Notes under the pieces: generated by a model
What the model saw: the letters and a program-made list of their open reading frames with translations, nothing else
Database searches by the model: none
Told to the model about the DNA's origin: nothing
Made by a program: the position numbers and the translations under genes
Shown: positions 25,275 to 33,881 of the stretch, piece after piece
Layout: every line of letters starts with the position of its first letter
Position numbering within the stretch: the stretch's first letter is position 1
NCBI GenBank assembly: GCA_964390555.1
Contig: CAYMJU010000086.1
Span: forward strand, 52,792-116,791
Direction of reading: 5' to 3'
DNA length: 64,000 bases
Origin: CAVTWS01 sp964390555
Lineage (GTDB): Bacteria; Actinomycetota; Acidimicrobiia; Acidimicrobiales; SHLQ01

Positions 25275-26504
25275 GTGGGCACGACGACCACGACGCCGTA
25301 CGTGAACGTTCTCGATCCGCAGTTCTACGTCGACCCGTGGATCGCCTACCGGTGGCTGCGCGACGAGGCGCCGGTGTTCTGGGATCCGGCGCAGAAGCTG
25401 TGGGCGATCACGCGACACGCCGACATCGTGGCGATCGAGAAAGACGGGGCGCGGTACACGTCGTTCGCCGGCTCCCGACCCCACATCGACCAGCGGGCCG
25501 ACCGGTCGATGATCAACATGGACGATCCGGCGCACCAGGCCCAGCGAAATCTGGTGGCGCGTCGCTTCACGCCGCGGTCGGTGAAGAGCCACGAGGATCG
25601 AGTGCGCGAGATCGTGACCGGCATCCTCGACGCCGTCACGCCGGTCGGCGAATGCGAGGCGATCGACGCCATCGCGTCGCGCTTACCGGCGATCATGATC
25701 GGCGACCTGCTCGGCTACCCGAGTGAGCTGTGGGAGCGGGTGAGGCACTGGTCCGAGCAGATCATGTTGCTCTCCGGCCAGACGTCGCCGGGCGGTCCGC
25801 CCCACGTGATCGATCCCGGCCTACCACCCCTGATCGGTGAGTTCGTCGAGATCACGTCGGCGATCATCGCCGAGCGGCGGGCCGAGCCCCGCGATGACCT
25901 CATCTCGGTGTGGGTCCACGAGCAGCAGTGGGACGCCGGTCGGGTGCTCGAGGAGACCATATTGGTGCTCAACGGCGGCGCCGAAACGACCAGGACCGTG
26001 ATCGGTTCGATGATCCGGGAGTTGGCATTGCGGTCCGATCAGCGCCAACTGCTGTTCGACCAGCCCGAACTTCTTTCGACGACCGCGGTCGAGGAGTTCA
26101 TCCGTTGGGTCACACCGGTGCTCAACATGCGGCGCACGGCGACCGTCGACCACGAGCTACACGGCCAGCAGATACGCGCGGGCGACGAGCTGTTGCTCCT
26201 CTACGCGGCGGCCAACCGTGACCCGCATGCGTTCGACGATCCCGACGTGCTCGACGTGACCCGGTCGCACAACCGGCACGTGGCGTTCGGGTTCGGCACG
26301 CACTTCTGCATCGGCGCCCACCTGGCCCGGCTCGAGATCCGCGTCGTGTTCGAGGAGTTGCTGCGCCGCATGCCCGATTGGGAGCTCGTCAACCCCGAGG
26401 AGCCGAAGATCCTGCCGGCAACCTTCGCCGCCCCCTACGACCGGATCCGGATCCGGTTCACGCCGACGGCGCCCGTCGACGCCACCGCTGTTCCGCCAAA
26501 CTGA
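25275..26504 (+). CDS. cytochrome P450
   Basis: 409 residues, soluble bacterial P450. Seen: an I-helix LNGGAETTRTVIGSM near residue 231 (acid/alcohol pair replaced by E-T), K-helix VEEFIRW near 272, R in the NMRRTA segment, and the haem loop FGFGTHFCIGAHLARLEIR near 337, with the ligand Cys near 344. Monooxygenase that hydroxylates a hydrophobic substrate using ferredoxin electrons; no ferredoxin gene is adjacent. The GTG at 25275 was chosen because GGGAGGT precedes it by 7 nt. In this lipid cluster, hydroxylation of a fatty or terpenoid chain would create substrate for the kinase/ACAD genes; this is inference. Confidence 0.92.
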   Translation: MGTTTTTPYVNVLDPQFYVDPWIAYRWLRDEAPVFWDPAQKLWAITRHADIVAIEKDGARYTSFAGSRPHIDQRADRSMINMDDPAHQAQRNLVARRFTPRSVKSHEDRVREIVTGILDAVTPVGECEAIDAIASRLPAIMIGDLLGYPSELWERVRHWSEQIMLLSGQTSPGGPPHVIDPGLPPLIGEFVEITSAIIAERRAEPRDDLISVWVHEQQWDAGRVLEETILVLNGGAETTRTVIGSMIRELALRSDQRQLLFDQPELLSTTAVEEFIRWVTPVLNMRRTATVDHELHGQQIRAGDELLLLYAAANRDPHAFDDPDVLDVTRSHNRHVAFGFGTHFCIGAHLARLEIRVVFEELLRRMPDWELVNPEEPKILPATFAAPYDRIRIRFTPTAPVDATAVPPN

Positions 26505-26552
26505 TTGCGGCCCGCGAAGCGCGGGGACGGGGTCGGGTGGCAGAGTGGGCGG

Positions 26553-27719
26553 GTGGGCCAGGACAGCGATCGTGACGAGCTGACGGTGCGGCTCTCCCGA
26601 ATCGGACGGAGCGCGGGGCTCGACGAGATCGGGTTCTGCGCCGCCGACCCATTCGAAGCGACGCGGGTTCACCTCGAGACGCGGCGGGCCCGCAAACTCC
26701 ACGCCGGCATGTCGTTCACGTACCGCAACCCCGAACGCTCGACCACGCCTCGCCGGATCCTCCCCGGCGCCCGGTCGCTCATCGTCGGTGCCCGCTCGTA
26801 CGCGCGGACCGAGGCGGCCAACGCACCCCTGGCCGATGGTGCCCACGCCCGGATAGCGGCGTACGCCTGGCGTGACCACTATGCCGATCTGCGCGCCGGC
26901 CTCGACGCCGTGGCCAGCGACTTGCGGGCCCATGGCTGGGCCGCTCGGGTGGTGGCCGACGACAACGCCCTCGTCGACCGGGCGGCCGCCCACCGGGCCG
27001 GGATCGGCTGGTACGGCAAGAACACCAACCTGCTGGTACCCGGGCGGGGCTCGCGCGTGGTGCTCGGTTCTGTCGTCACCGACGCCGAGCTGGCGTACGG
27101 TCGTCCCGTCGATGACGACTGCGGCCGCTGTCGCCGATGTCTCGACGCCTGCCCCACGGGAGCGTTCGCCGAACCCGGCGTGCTCGACGCCCGCCGCTGC
27201 CTGGCCTGGCTCGTGCAGCAGCATGGGGTGTTCCCACGGCAGTACCGGGCCGCGCTCGGCGACCGGATCTACGGGTGCGACGACTGCCAGGACGTGTGCC
27301 CGGTGAACCGCCCGGCCAACGAGCAGCCGACCGACGCCGAGCCCGATGCCGAACCCCTGGTTGCGGTGCAGTTCCTCCTCACCGCGACCGACGACGCGAT
27401 CCTGGCCCGATTTGGCCGCTGGTACATCCCGCGTCGCGACGTCGATGTCGTGCGGCGCAATGCCCTGGTCGTGCTCGGCAACGTCGGTGACCGCGCCGAT
27501 CCCGCACACCGCGCCCTCGTGGACCGCTACGCCGCGCACCCGAATCCGGTGCTCCGGGCCCACGCCGCTTGGGCGGCGACCCAGCTCGGCTGGCCCGACG
27601 TCGCCGTCCGGTTGGCCGACGACGCCGACCCGATCGTGCAATCCGAACTGACCGCGCAGGCCGAGCTGACCGCCCAGGCCGAGCTGGCCGCCGGCGCTGG
27701 CGCTGACGCCCGATCGTGA
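26553..27719 (+). CDS. queG: epoxyqueuosine reductase QueG-like iron-sulfur protein
   Basis: 388 residues. Seen: GLDEIGFCAADPF at the N-terminus, HAGMSFTY near residue 53, AAHRAGIGWYGKNTNLL near 146, the ferredoxin cluster CGRCRRCLDACPTGAF near 190 and CDDCQDVCPVNRP near 243, then a HEAT-like tail (HPNPVLRAHAAWAATQLGW). QueG is a cobalamin- and 4Fe4S-dependent reductase for the last step of queuosine tRNA modification. The C-terminus holds a short TAQAEL repeat. The GTG at 26553 is the best start. The stop overlaps the PimB' GTG. No other queuosine gene is in the window. Confidence 0.85.
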   Translation: MGQDSDRDELTVRLSRIGRSAGLDEIGFCAADPFEATRVHLETRRARKLHAGMSFTYRNPERSTTPRRILPGARSLIVGARSYARTEAANAPLADGAHARIAAYAWRDHYADLRAGLDAVASDLRAHGWAARVVADDNALVDRAAAHRAGIGWYGKNTNLLVPGRGSRVVLGSVVTDAELAYGRPVDDDCGRCRRCLDACPTGAFAEPGVLDARRCLAWLVQQHGVFPRQYRAALGDRIYGCDDCQDVCPVNRPANEQPTDAEPDAEPLVAVQFLLTATDDAILARFGRWYIPRRDVDVVRRNALVVLGNVGDRADPAHRALVDRYAAHPNPVLRAHAAWAATQLGWPDVAVRLADDADPIVQSELTAQAELTAQAELAAGAGADARS

Positions 27720-28846
27720 CCCGTCACCTCCTCGTCACCAACGACTACCCGCCCAAGGTCGGCGGCATACAGTCCTATCTCTGGGAGCTCTGGCGCCGGC
27801 TCCCGCCCGCCGACACGATCGTCTACACCACGCCCTACCGCGGCGACGGTGCGTTCGATGCCGGGCAGGACCATCGGATCATCCGGTCCCGCGAGCCGTG
27901 GCTCGCCCCGTATCCCTGGCTCCCTCGACGCATCGACTCGCTGGCGCGCTCGACCGGCGCCGGGTTCTCGGTGCTCGATCCGGCGGTGCCCCTCGGCTTG
28001 ATCGGTCCCCACCTCGACCATCCGTACGCCGTGGTCCTGCACGGTGCCGAGGTAACGGTGCCGGGGCGGTTGCCCGTCAGCCGCCAAATCCTGTCGCGGG
28101 TGCTGTCACGAGCGCAGCTGGTGATCGCCGCGGGCGGGTACGCGGCGGCCGAGGCCGAGCGGGCGATGAAGCGTGACCTGCCGACGGTGATCGTGCCCCC
28201 GGGCGTCGATCCGGCCCGGTTCCGCCCGCTCGACGCGGCGGGGCGGAGGGCCGCTCGTGAGCGGTTGGGGCTACCGGCCGACGTGCCGCTCGTGCTCAGC
28301 GTGAGCCGGCTCGTGCCCCGAAAGGGGATGGACACGTTGGTTCGGGCCAGCGCCCTGTTGCGCCGCCGGCACCCCGACCACGTCGTCGCCATCGCCGGGG
28401 CCGGCCGCGATCGAGGGCGCCTCGAGCGGTTGATCGCCGAGACTGGGGCACCGGTGCGGATGCTCGGCCGGGTCGCCGACGACGACCTCCCCGACCTCTA
28501 CGCCAGCGCTGACGTGTTCGCCATGCTGTGCCGGACGCGCTGGGGGGGACTCGAGCAGGAGGGTTTCGGGATCGTGTTCGTCGAAGCCGCGGCGTCGGGC
28601 GTGCCCCAGGTCGCCGGGCGCAGCGGGGGCGCGCACGAGGCCGTCGCCGAGGGCGACACCGGCGTCGTTGTCGACCGCGGCGACGACCCGGCGGCGGTGG
28701 CCGACGCCATCGGACAACTGCTGGCCGACGACGGTCTGCGCCAAGCCATGGGAACGGCGGCCCGCCGGCGCGCCGTCGACGACTTCGCCTACGACGTGCT
28801 CGCGGCCAGACTTGGCGCCGCGCTGGCCGCGCCCGCGTGGGCCTGA
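27716..28846 (+). CDS. pimB: PimB'-like GT4 glycosyltransferase
   Basis: 376 residues, GT-B fold. The N-terminus LLVTNDYPPKVGGIQSYLWE matches the actinobacterial GDP-mannose-dependent phosphatidylinositol-monomannoside mannosyltransferase PimB'. Seen further: VVLHGAEVTVPGRLPVSRQI near residue 103, VIVPPGVDPARFRPLD near 158, VLSVSRLVPRKGMDTLVRA near 192, and the C-terminal EQEGFGIVFVEAAASGVPQV (EX7E) near 280. It would add the second mannose in PIM/lipoglycan synthesis at the inner membrane face. GTG start overlaps the queG stop. Another GT4 acceptor cannot be excluded. Confidence 0.82.
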   Translation: MTRHLLVTNDYPPKVGGIQSYLWELWRRLPPADTIVYTTPYRGDGAFDAGQDHRIIRSREPWLAPYPWLPRRIDSLARSTGAGFSVLDPAVPLGLIGPHLDHPYAVVLHGAEVTVPGRLPVSRQILSRVLSRAQLVIAAGGYAAAEAERAMKRDLPTVIVPPGVDPARFRPLDAAGRRAARERLGLPADVPLVLSVSRLVPRKGMDTLVRASALLRRRHPDHVVAIAGAGRDRGRLERLIAETGAPVRMLGRVADDDLPDLYASADVFAMLCRTRWGGLEQEGFGIVFVEAAASGVPQVAGRSGGAHEAVAEGDTGVVVDRGDDPAAVADAIGQLLADDGLRQAMGTAARRRAVDDFAYDVLAARLGAALAAPAWA

Positions 28847-28859
28847 GCATCGGCTCGCG

Positions 28860-29369
28860 GTGACACTGGTGGCGATGGAACGAGCAGGAGTCGCGCCGCG
28901 GCCCAACCGGAGCTCGCGGGCTCTCGACGATCCGCTCGTGCGTCTCGACCTGGCCGGTACGGTCGCTTTCGCGGTGACCGCCGGCGCAGCGACGATCTCG
29001 CTCGACGTCTTCCAGGCCCCCGCTGTCGTGGTCGCGTTGGTCTTGTTCTTCGCCGGTTGTGTCGTGTTCTTGATGGCGTTCATGCGAGCCGTCGAGCGCA
29101 GCCGATACGAGGCCATCGGGATCGGTGGCCTCTACTTCCTCAGCGGCGCGGCACCGGCTGCTGTTCGCCGGTGGTTCCTCGCCCTGTTGGGCGTTCAGGT
29201 CGCCGTCGCGGTGACGACGGCGTCGATCCAGGTGTTCACGAGCCTGGCCTTCGGGGTACTGGTTCCGATGTGGGGGCTCGGACTGGCCGGCCTCTGGGGC
29301 TCGCGCCACGGCCGCTTCACGCCACGGGCGCCCGACCACAAGCGCCCCGCACGCGGTAACCGCCCGTGA
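28860..29369 (+). CDS. small polytopic membrane protein
   Basis: About 169 residues with four predicted membrane spans: LAGTVAFAVTAGAATISLDV, VVVALVLFFAGCVVFLMAFM, FLALLGVQVAVAVTTASI and LAFGVLVPMWGLGLAGLWG, and a basic C-terminus (RFTPRAPDHKRPARGNRP). Function not recognised. The GTG at 28860 gives a 13-bp gap after pimB; an ATG at 28875 is an alternative. It lies between PimB' and an SRPBCC gene. Confidence 0.7.
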   Translation: MTLVAMERAGVAPRPNRSSRALDDPLVRLDLAGTVAFAVTAGAATISLDVFQAPAVVVALVLFFAGCVVFLMAFMRAVERSRYEAIGIGGLYFLSGAAPAAVRRWFLALLGVQVAVAVTTASIQVFTSLAFGVLVPMWGLGLAGLWGSRHGRFTPRAPDHKRPARGNRP

Positions 29370-29416
29370 GAACGCTGCGACAACCAGCGCGCCGCGATCC
29401 CGATCGCTCGGCGCAG

Positions 29417-29422
29417 TAGTCT
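29417..29422 (+). promoter_or_regulatory. candidate -10 box (TAGTCT), leaderless
   Basis: TAGTCT ends 8 nt before the ATG at 29431, with no Shine-Dalgarno, fitting a leaderless transcript. Confidence 0.5.
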
Positions 29423-29430
29423 CGATCCCG

Positions 29431-29901
29431 ATGGCAGACACGGCGACACAACAGATCGTGGTGAGCGCGACGCCCGAGCAGTGCCTGGCTGTAGCGCTCG
29501 ACTTCGAGAGCTACCCCGAGTGGGCGAGCGACATCAAAGATGCCCGGGTGCTGAGCCGCGACGACGACGGCCGCGGCAACGAGGTCGAATATCGAGCCGC
29601 CGCCATGGGCCGCAGCACCAGCTACGTGCTGCGCTACAACCATGGCTCGCGTCCGCTTCGCTTGTCGTGGCGGCTCATGCACGGTGACCTCATGCGCCAA
29701 CTCGATGGGGAGTACGAGTTCGTCGCCAGCGACGACGACCCCGCGGTCACGACGGTCACGTACTACCTGGCCGTCGATCTCCAGGTGCCGCTCCCCGGGT
29801 TCGTGAAACGCCGGGCCGAGGCTCGGATCATGCACGCGGCGCTCCTCGACCTGAAGATGCGCGTGGAATCCGTGTCCCGGCACGCCGACTCGACCGCGTA
29901 G
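29431..29901 (+). CDS. SRPBCC (START-like) family protein
   Basis: 156 residues: IVVSATPEQCLAVALDFESY then PEWASDIKDARVLSRDDDG is the standard N-terminus of the polyketide cyclase/dehydrase-type SRPBCC fold, a deep hydrophobic pocket for lipids or polyketides. Actinobacteria often carry such a gene near lipid and PIM genes. No catalytic residues can be assigned. It probably has its own leaderless promoter (TAGTCT at 29417-29422). Confidence 0.82.
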   Translation: MADTATQQIVVSATPEQCLAVALDFESYPEWASDIKDARVLSRDDDGRGNEVEYRAAAMGRSTSYVLRYNHGSRPLRLSWRLMHGDLMRQLDGEYEFVASDDDPAVTTVTYYLAVDLQVPLPGFVKRRAEARIMHAALLDLKMRVESVSRHADSTA

Positions 29902-29925
29902 CGTGAGAATTTCCTGACCAATAGC

Positions 29926-29943
29926 TTCACCAGATGGTGTGAA
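29926..29943. promoter_or_regulatory. inverted repeat TTCAC-N8-GTGAA
   Basis: Five-base perfect arms (29926-29930, 29939-29943) in the 107-bp gap upstream of the coiled-coil gene. Could be an operator; short enough to occur by chance. Confidence 0.3.
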
Positions 29944-30008
29944 CGCGCCGATGAACGCGAAGTGACCGGCCCACTGGTCGGTCGTTCGGCTCACGGAGTG
30001 TGCACCAG

Positions 30009-31970
30009 ATGTCAGGACAACCCACGCGGATCGTCAGCATGCACATCGGAACCACTGACCGTCCCGCCGTCACGTCACAGCTGGCGCAGCTCAACTTGGT
30101 GACCGGCCTGGGTGGACATCACCGCACGGCGCTACTGGCGACGCTTGCTCAGGACAACTCGATCACACCACGCATGCGACTTGGCGGCGTCGACGTCGAG
30201 CTGCACCTCAGCGGTCCGGCCCGCGCCGCGGTCCTGTTGGACTTCGAGTCCCTTGCGGAGGAGATCGCCCGCCGCGTCGCGAGCCGGGCGACCGGGGGGC
30301 CCGCGGCGACGGTACGGATCTTCGAACAGCGCCTTGAACTGGCGCACCGCCGCCACGAGATCGAGAAGGAGCAGCGCCGCGGCGTCGCCGAACAGGTGCG
30401 CGCCGAGCGTCAACACGTAGACACGTTCGCGGCCATGGCTCTCGACGATGCCCGTCAGGTCCTCGCCGGGATAGAGATGTCCCTCGGAATCACGCCGGGC
30501 GGCGCCTCGGTCGTCGACTTTACCCACCTCGACGAACGGCGCGCCGGGCTCGACCAGCGCATCGCCCACATCGACACCGAGCTGGCCCGGCTCGGCTTCG
30601 GCGACACCGCTCGCCTGCTCGACGCCTCGCTCGCTGTCCGGGCGGTGATCGGCGAGAACTCGCTGCCGTCGGACGAGGCTGTGGAGCTGGCGAATGAGCT
30701 GGTCGAGGCTCAGCTGCGGATCGCCGCGATCGAAGATGCGATCAGTGAGGAGCTCGGAGTGACATCCGATGCGTTGACCGCTCGCATCGACGAGGCCCAG
30801 CGCATGGTCAACTCAATCAGTGGTCAGCTCGGCGGGTCTCGCGTGGCGCCGGGCGACGCCGCCGATCTCGAGCAAGCCCACGATGCGGTCCTGACCCTCG
30901 AGAATCGAATTGCGGCGCGGTTCGCGCCGCGCGGGGCGCGAAAGGAACTCGACGAGGCCCGGGCGCGTGAGCAGGAAGTGCTGGATCGGATCGGTTTCCC
31001 GACGTGGACGGCCTACATCATGGAGACGACGAACTACGGTTCGAGCCAGGATGCGCGGCGGCGCTTGGCCGAGGCCATAGCCGATCAGGACTCTGCTCTC
31101 GCCGCGTGGTCCGATTACCTCCGTCGCCTCGATGCCGAACCGGGATTTCGAGAGCTGCTCGACCGGTTGGGGCGTATCGCCGACGCGGCCGAGCCGTTGG
31201 TCGGTGACGTCGACGACCTCGAGTTGGCCCTGCGTTCGTACCGCTTGGAGCTCGGCACCCAGCACACCGGCGAGGTCGATGCCGCAGTCCGTGCGCTGCG
31301 TGATGCTCTGGTCACTTGCCGCGCCGTCGCCCCCGACGACAATTCGGACCCTGGGCGGCTCCTCGGTATCGCGGACGTGTGGTTGGCCGGTCTGACCACC
31401 CAGCGTGACGCTCGCGCGGGCTTGGAAGGCGAGCGGGGCCGCCTTCAGATGGAGATCGCGTCGATCGACCGGTTGCTGCACCAGGCGACCAACGTGGGTT
31501 CGGCGGCCGTCGCCGACATCCGGCTTCGCGAGTCGCGCCGCGAGCTGGCGACTGCGGCCAGCCGGCTCGACCGGCATCGGCTGGCGATCGCTCGGATCGC
31601 CGACATGACCGCCCAGCTGACCAAGCTGGACGTCGATCTGGAGCAGATCGACGACGAGATCCGGTCGCTCGGCGATCTGCTGGCCGTCACCGCAGGAGGC
31701 TCAGCCGGCCGGAAACGGGAGACGTCGGCGAGCGACGCCCTCGAGGCCGCGGCGCGACTGTCGGGGGTCGAGTCACAGCACCTCGCCGCCCAGCCTGCAG
31801 TGCTGATCGCCAGCCGCGACGACGACCCCGTGGTCGTCGCCGCCACCCTCGCCGCGTTGGCGCCGATCACCCAGGTGCTGGTGCTCGGTGACAATCTCGA
31901 TCTGGCGGAGCGGGTCGGCGCCCTCGGCGGGTTGGTCGTGGCGTCGGTCGCGGCCCTTGCCAGCCTCTGA
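30009..31970 (+). CDS. large coiled-coil protein, degenerate SMC/RecN-like ATPase
   Basis: 653 residues, not a known family to me. The N-terminus RIVSMHIG...LNLVTGLGGHHRTALLATLA is laid out like the head of SMC/RecN/YhaN-type ATPases, but the Walker A Lys is Arg (GLGGHHRT for GxxGxGKS/T). Then come about 450 residues of charged heptad-rich coiled coil in several arms, for example RIFEQRLELAHRRHEIEKEQ and LTKLDVDLEQIDDEIRSLGD. The C-terminus, LSGVESQHLA then VLIASRDDD and ITQVLVLGDNLDLAERV, mimics signature, Walker B and H-loop without the catalytic Glu or His. The ATG at 30009 has GGAG at 29995-29998. Possibly a structural or scaffold protein. Confidence 0.75.
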   Translation: MSGQPTRIVSMHIGTTDRPAVTSQLAQLNLVTGLGGHHRTALLATLAQDNSITPRMRLGGVDVELHLSGPARAAVLLDFESLAEEIARRVASRATGGPAATVRIFEQRLELAHRRHEIEKEQRRGVAEQVRAERQHVDTFAAMALDDARQVLAGIEMSLGITPGGASVVDFTHLDERRAGLDQRIAHIDTELARLGFGDTARLLDASLAVRAVIGENSLPSDEAVELANELVEAQLRIAAIEDAISEELGVTSDALTARIDEAQRMVNSISGQLGGSRVAPGDAADLEQAHDAVLTLENRIAARFAPRGARKELDEARAREQEVLDRIGFPTWTAYIMETTNYGSSQDARRRLAEAIADQDSALAAWSDYLRRLDAEPGFRELLDRLGRIADAAEPLVGDVDDLELALRSYRLELGTQHTGEVDAAVRALRDALVTCRAVAPDDNSDPGRLLGIADVWLAGLTTQRDARAGLEGERGRLQMEIASIDRLLHQATNVGSAAVADIRLRESRRELATAASRLDRHRLAIARIADMTAQLTKLDVDLEQIDDEIRSLGDLLAVTAGGSAGRKRETSASDALEAAARLSGVESQHLAAQPAVLIASRDDDPVVVAATLAALAPITQVLVLGDNLDLAERVGALGGLVVASVAALASL

Positions 31971-32053
31971 CGGACCCTGATCTACCGGGCCGCACGGTGT
32001 CGTCGTGCGCGCGTCGCGCGTAAATGGGTGCGTGCGCCGCAGGGTGCGTCCCC

Positions 32054-32059
32054 TAGCCT
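32054..32059 (+). promoter_or_regulatory. candidate -10 box (TAGCCT), leaderless
   Basis: TAGCCT ends 6 nt before the GTG start at 32066; no Shine-Dalgarno in between. Confidence 0.5.
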
Positions 32060-32065
32060 GCCCGG

Positions 32066-33247
32066 GTGGAGTTTCGCCGAATCACCAATCTTCCGCCCTA
32101 CGTCTTCACCATCATCGACAGCCTGAAGATCGAGGCTCGGCGGGCCGGCCACGACGTGATCGACCTCGGCTTCGGCAACCCCGACCTACCGTCGCCCGAA
32201 CTCACGGTTGCCAAGCTGACCGAAGCGGCTCAGAACCCGCGCAATCACCGGTACTCGTCGAGCCGGGGCATACCCAAGCTTCGCCAGGCGATGGCCGACC
32301 ACTACCAGCGTCGCTTCGGTGTCGCCCTCGACCCCGATACCCAGGTGATCACTACTATCGGCGCCAAGGAAGGGCTCTCCCACCTGATGTGGGTGGTGCT
32401 GCAGGCCGGCGACGCCGCGCTGGTGCCGGCACCCTCGTACCCGATCCACCTCTACGCCCCGCTGTTCGCGGGAGCCGAGGTGCGCGAGCTGCCGCTCGGG
32501 ACCGACGACGACTTCTTCGACGTGCTCGACGAGCGGTTCCGCTACTCGTGGCCCCGGCCACGAGTGATCGTGTTGTCGTTCCCGCACAATCCGACGACCA
32601 CGTGTGTCGACCTGGCGTTCATGCAGCGCGCCGTCGACTTCGCACGCGAGCACGGCGTGCTGATCGTGCACGACTTCGCCTATGCCGAGATGGGGTTCGA
32701 TGGCTACGACCCGCCGTCGATCCTCCAGGTGCCCGGAGCCGCCGACGTCGCGGTCGAGCTGTACTCGATGACCAAGACGTTCTCCATGGCCGGCTGGCGC
32801 ATGGCGTTCATGCTCGGCAACGCCGAAGTCATAGCGGCGCTGGCCAAGCTGAAGTCCTACCTCGACTACGGCACCTTCCAGCCCATCCAGATCGCGGCGA
32901 CCGTCACCCTCAACGAGGTGCCTGACTTCCCGAAACAGGTGCGGGAGATCTACCAGTCCCGCCGCGACGCCTTGTGCAACGGCCTCCAACGCATCGGCTG
33001 GGAGTTCCCGCGGCCGCGGGGCACGATGTTCGCCTGGGCGCCTATTCCGGAGGCCTACCGCCACCTCGGTTCGGTCGAGTTCGCGTCGATGCTCGTACGC
33101 GAGGCCAAGGTTGCCGTGTCACCCGGGGTGGGTTTCGGGCCCGGCGGCGAGGGGCATGTCCGGTTCGCCCTGATAGAGAACGAGCAGCGCATCGGCCAGG
33201 CCATACGGAATCTGAGGGGCGCGTTGACCGAGCTGGCCGGCTGTTGA
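32066..33247 (+). CDS. alaC: AlaC-like PLP-dependent aminotransferase
   Basis: 393 residues, fold-type I class I/II aminotransferase. The N-terminus PYVFTIIDSLKIEARRAG then DVIDLGFGNPDLPSP is characteristic of the glutamate-pyruvate (AlaC/YfdZ) group. Seen: YSSSRGIPKLRQAMADHY near residue 70, LSFPHNPTTTCVD near 171, the PLP-Lys motif SMTKTFSMAGWRMAF near 234, and RFALIENEQRIGQA at the end. It interconverts pyruvate and alanine with glutamate. GTG start with a TAGCCT box 6 nt before it. The following ACT-domain gene suggests amino-acid-responsive control. Confidence 0.88.
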   Translation: MEFRRITNLPPYVFTIIDSLKIEARRAGHDVIDLGFGNPDLPSPELTVAKLTEAAQNPRNHRYSSSRGIPKLRQAMADHYQRRFGVALDPDTQVITTIGAKEGLSHLMWVVLQAGDAALVPAPSYPIHLYAPLFAGAEVRELPLGTDDDFFDVLDERFRYSWPRPRVIVLSFPHNPTTTCVDLAFMQRAVDFAREHGVLIVHDFAYAEMGFDGYDPPSILQVPGAADVAVELYSMTKTFSMAGWRMAFMLGNAEVIAALAKLKSYLDYGTFQPIQIAATVTLNEVPDFPKQVREIYQSRRDALCNGLQRIGWEFPRPRGTMFAWAPIPEAYRHLGSVEFASMLVREAKVAVSPGVGFGPGGEGHVRFALIENEQRIGQAIRNLRGALTELAGC

Positions 33248-33251
33248 CAGC

Positions 33252-33881
33252 GTGACCGAGTCGACGAAGCGTCATCTGGTTCGCGTCTGGTTGCCCGACA
33301 GGCCCGGCTCGCTCGGCGTCGTGGCCTCAGCCGTCGGCGAAGCCGGCGGCGACGTCGAGGGGGTCGATATCCTCGAATCCGGAGCCGGCCGGGCCGTCGA
33401 TGAGCTGCTGATCGGAGGCGACGACATCGACACCGTGGTGGCGGCGCTCGTCGACCTCGACGGCGTCGATGTGGAATGGGTCAAACTGGCCGAGGTAGGC
33501 GACGGTGGTCCCGATCTCGAAGCGCTCGAAGGCGCCGCGGGCATCGCCTCGTTAGAGCCCGCAGAACAGCTCGCCGCGCTGGTCGGACTCGCCCGGCGCA
33601 CGACGTCGTCGAGTTGGGTCGCGGTGGTGGGACTCGGCACGAACGAGGTGCTGGCCTCCGAAGGCCACCCCCCGGCACCAGCGTGGATCGCGGCGTTCGT
33701 CGCCGGGAGCCGCTATGCCGACCACGACGGCGAAGGTGTCGACGACGTGTGCTGGGCCGACCTCGGGGTCGACTCCGTGCTGGTGCTCGGGCGCGAGGGG
33801 CATCCGTTCCGTCACCGTGAGCGACGCCGCGTGCGGGCCCTGAGCGCGGCGTTCGGGGCGCTGTCAGGCGTCCTCAACTGA
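33252..33881 (+). CDS. ACT-domain protein
   Basis: 209 residues. The N-terminal HLVRVWLPDRPGSLGVVASA, then GDVEGVDILESG, is an ACT ligand-binding domain of the type that binds amino acids. The remaining ~130 residues have no recognised domain; SSWVAVVGLGTNEVLASEG and WADLGVDSVLVLGREGHPFR resemble a small sensor fold. It begins 4 nt after the alaC stop (GTG) and is probably an allosteric or regulatory partner of amino-acid metabolism. Convergent with glpK, with an 18-bp overlap of the two ends. Confidence 0.75.
   Translation: MTESTKRHLVRVWLPDRPGSLGVVASAVGEAGGDVEGVDILESGAGRAVDELLIGGDDIDTVVAALVDLDGVDVEWVKLAEVGDGGPDLEALEGAAGIASLEPAEQLAALVGLARRTTSSSWVAVVGLGTNEVLASEGHPPAPAWIAAFVAGSRYADHDGEGVDDVCWADLGVDSVLVLGREGHPFRHRERRRVRALSAAFGALSGVLN

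Noticed and set aside
27640..27700. 18-bp imperfect repeat at the end of queG as a regulatory site
   Set aside because: It simply encodes an Ala/Glu/Leu-rich tail (TAQAEL units) in frame.
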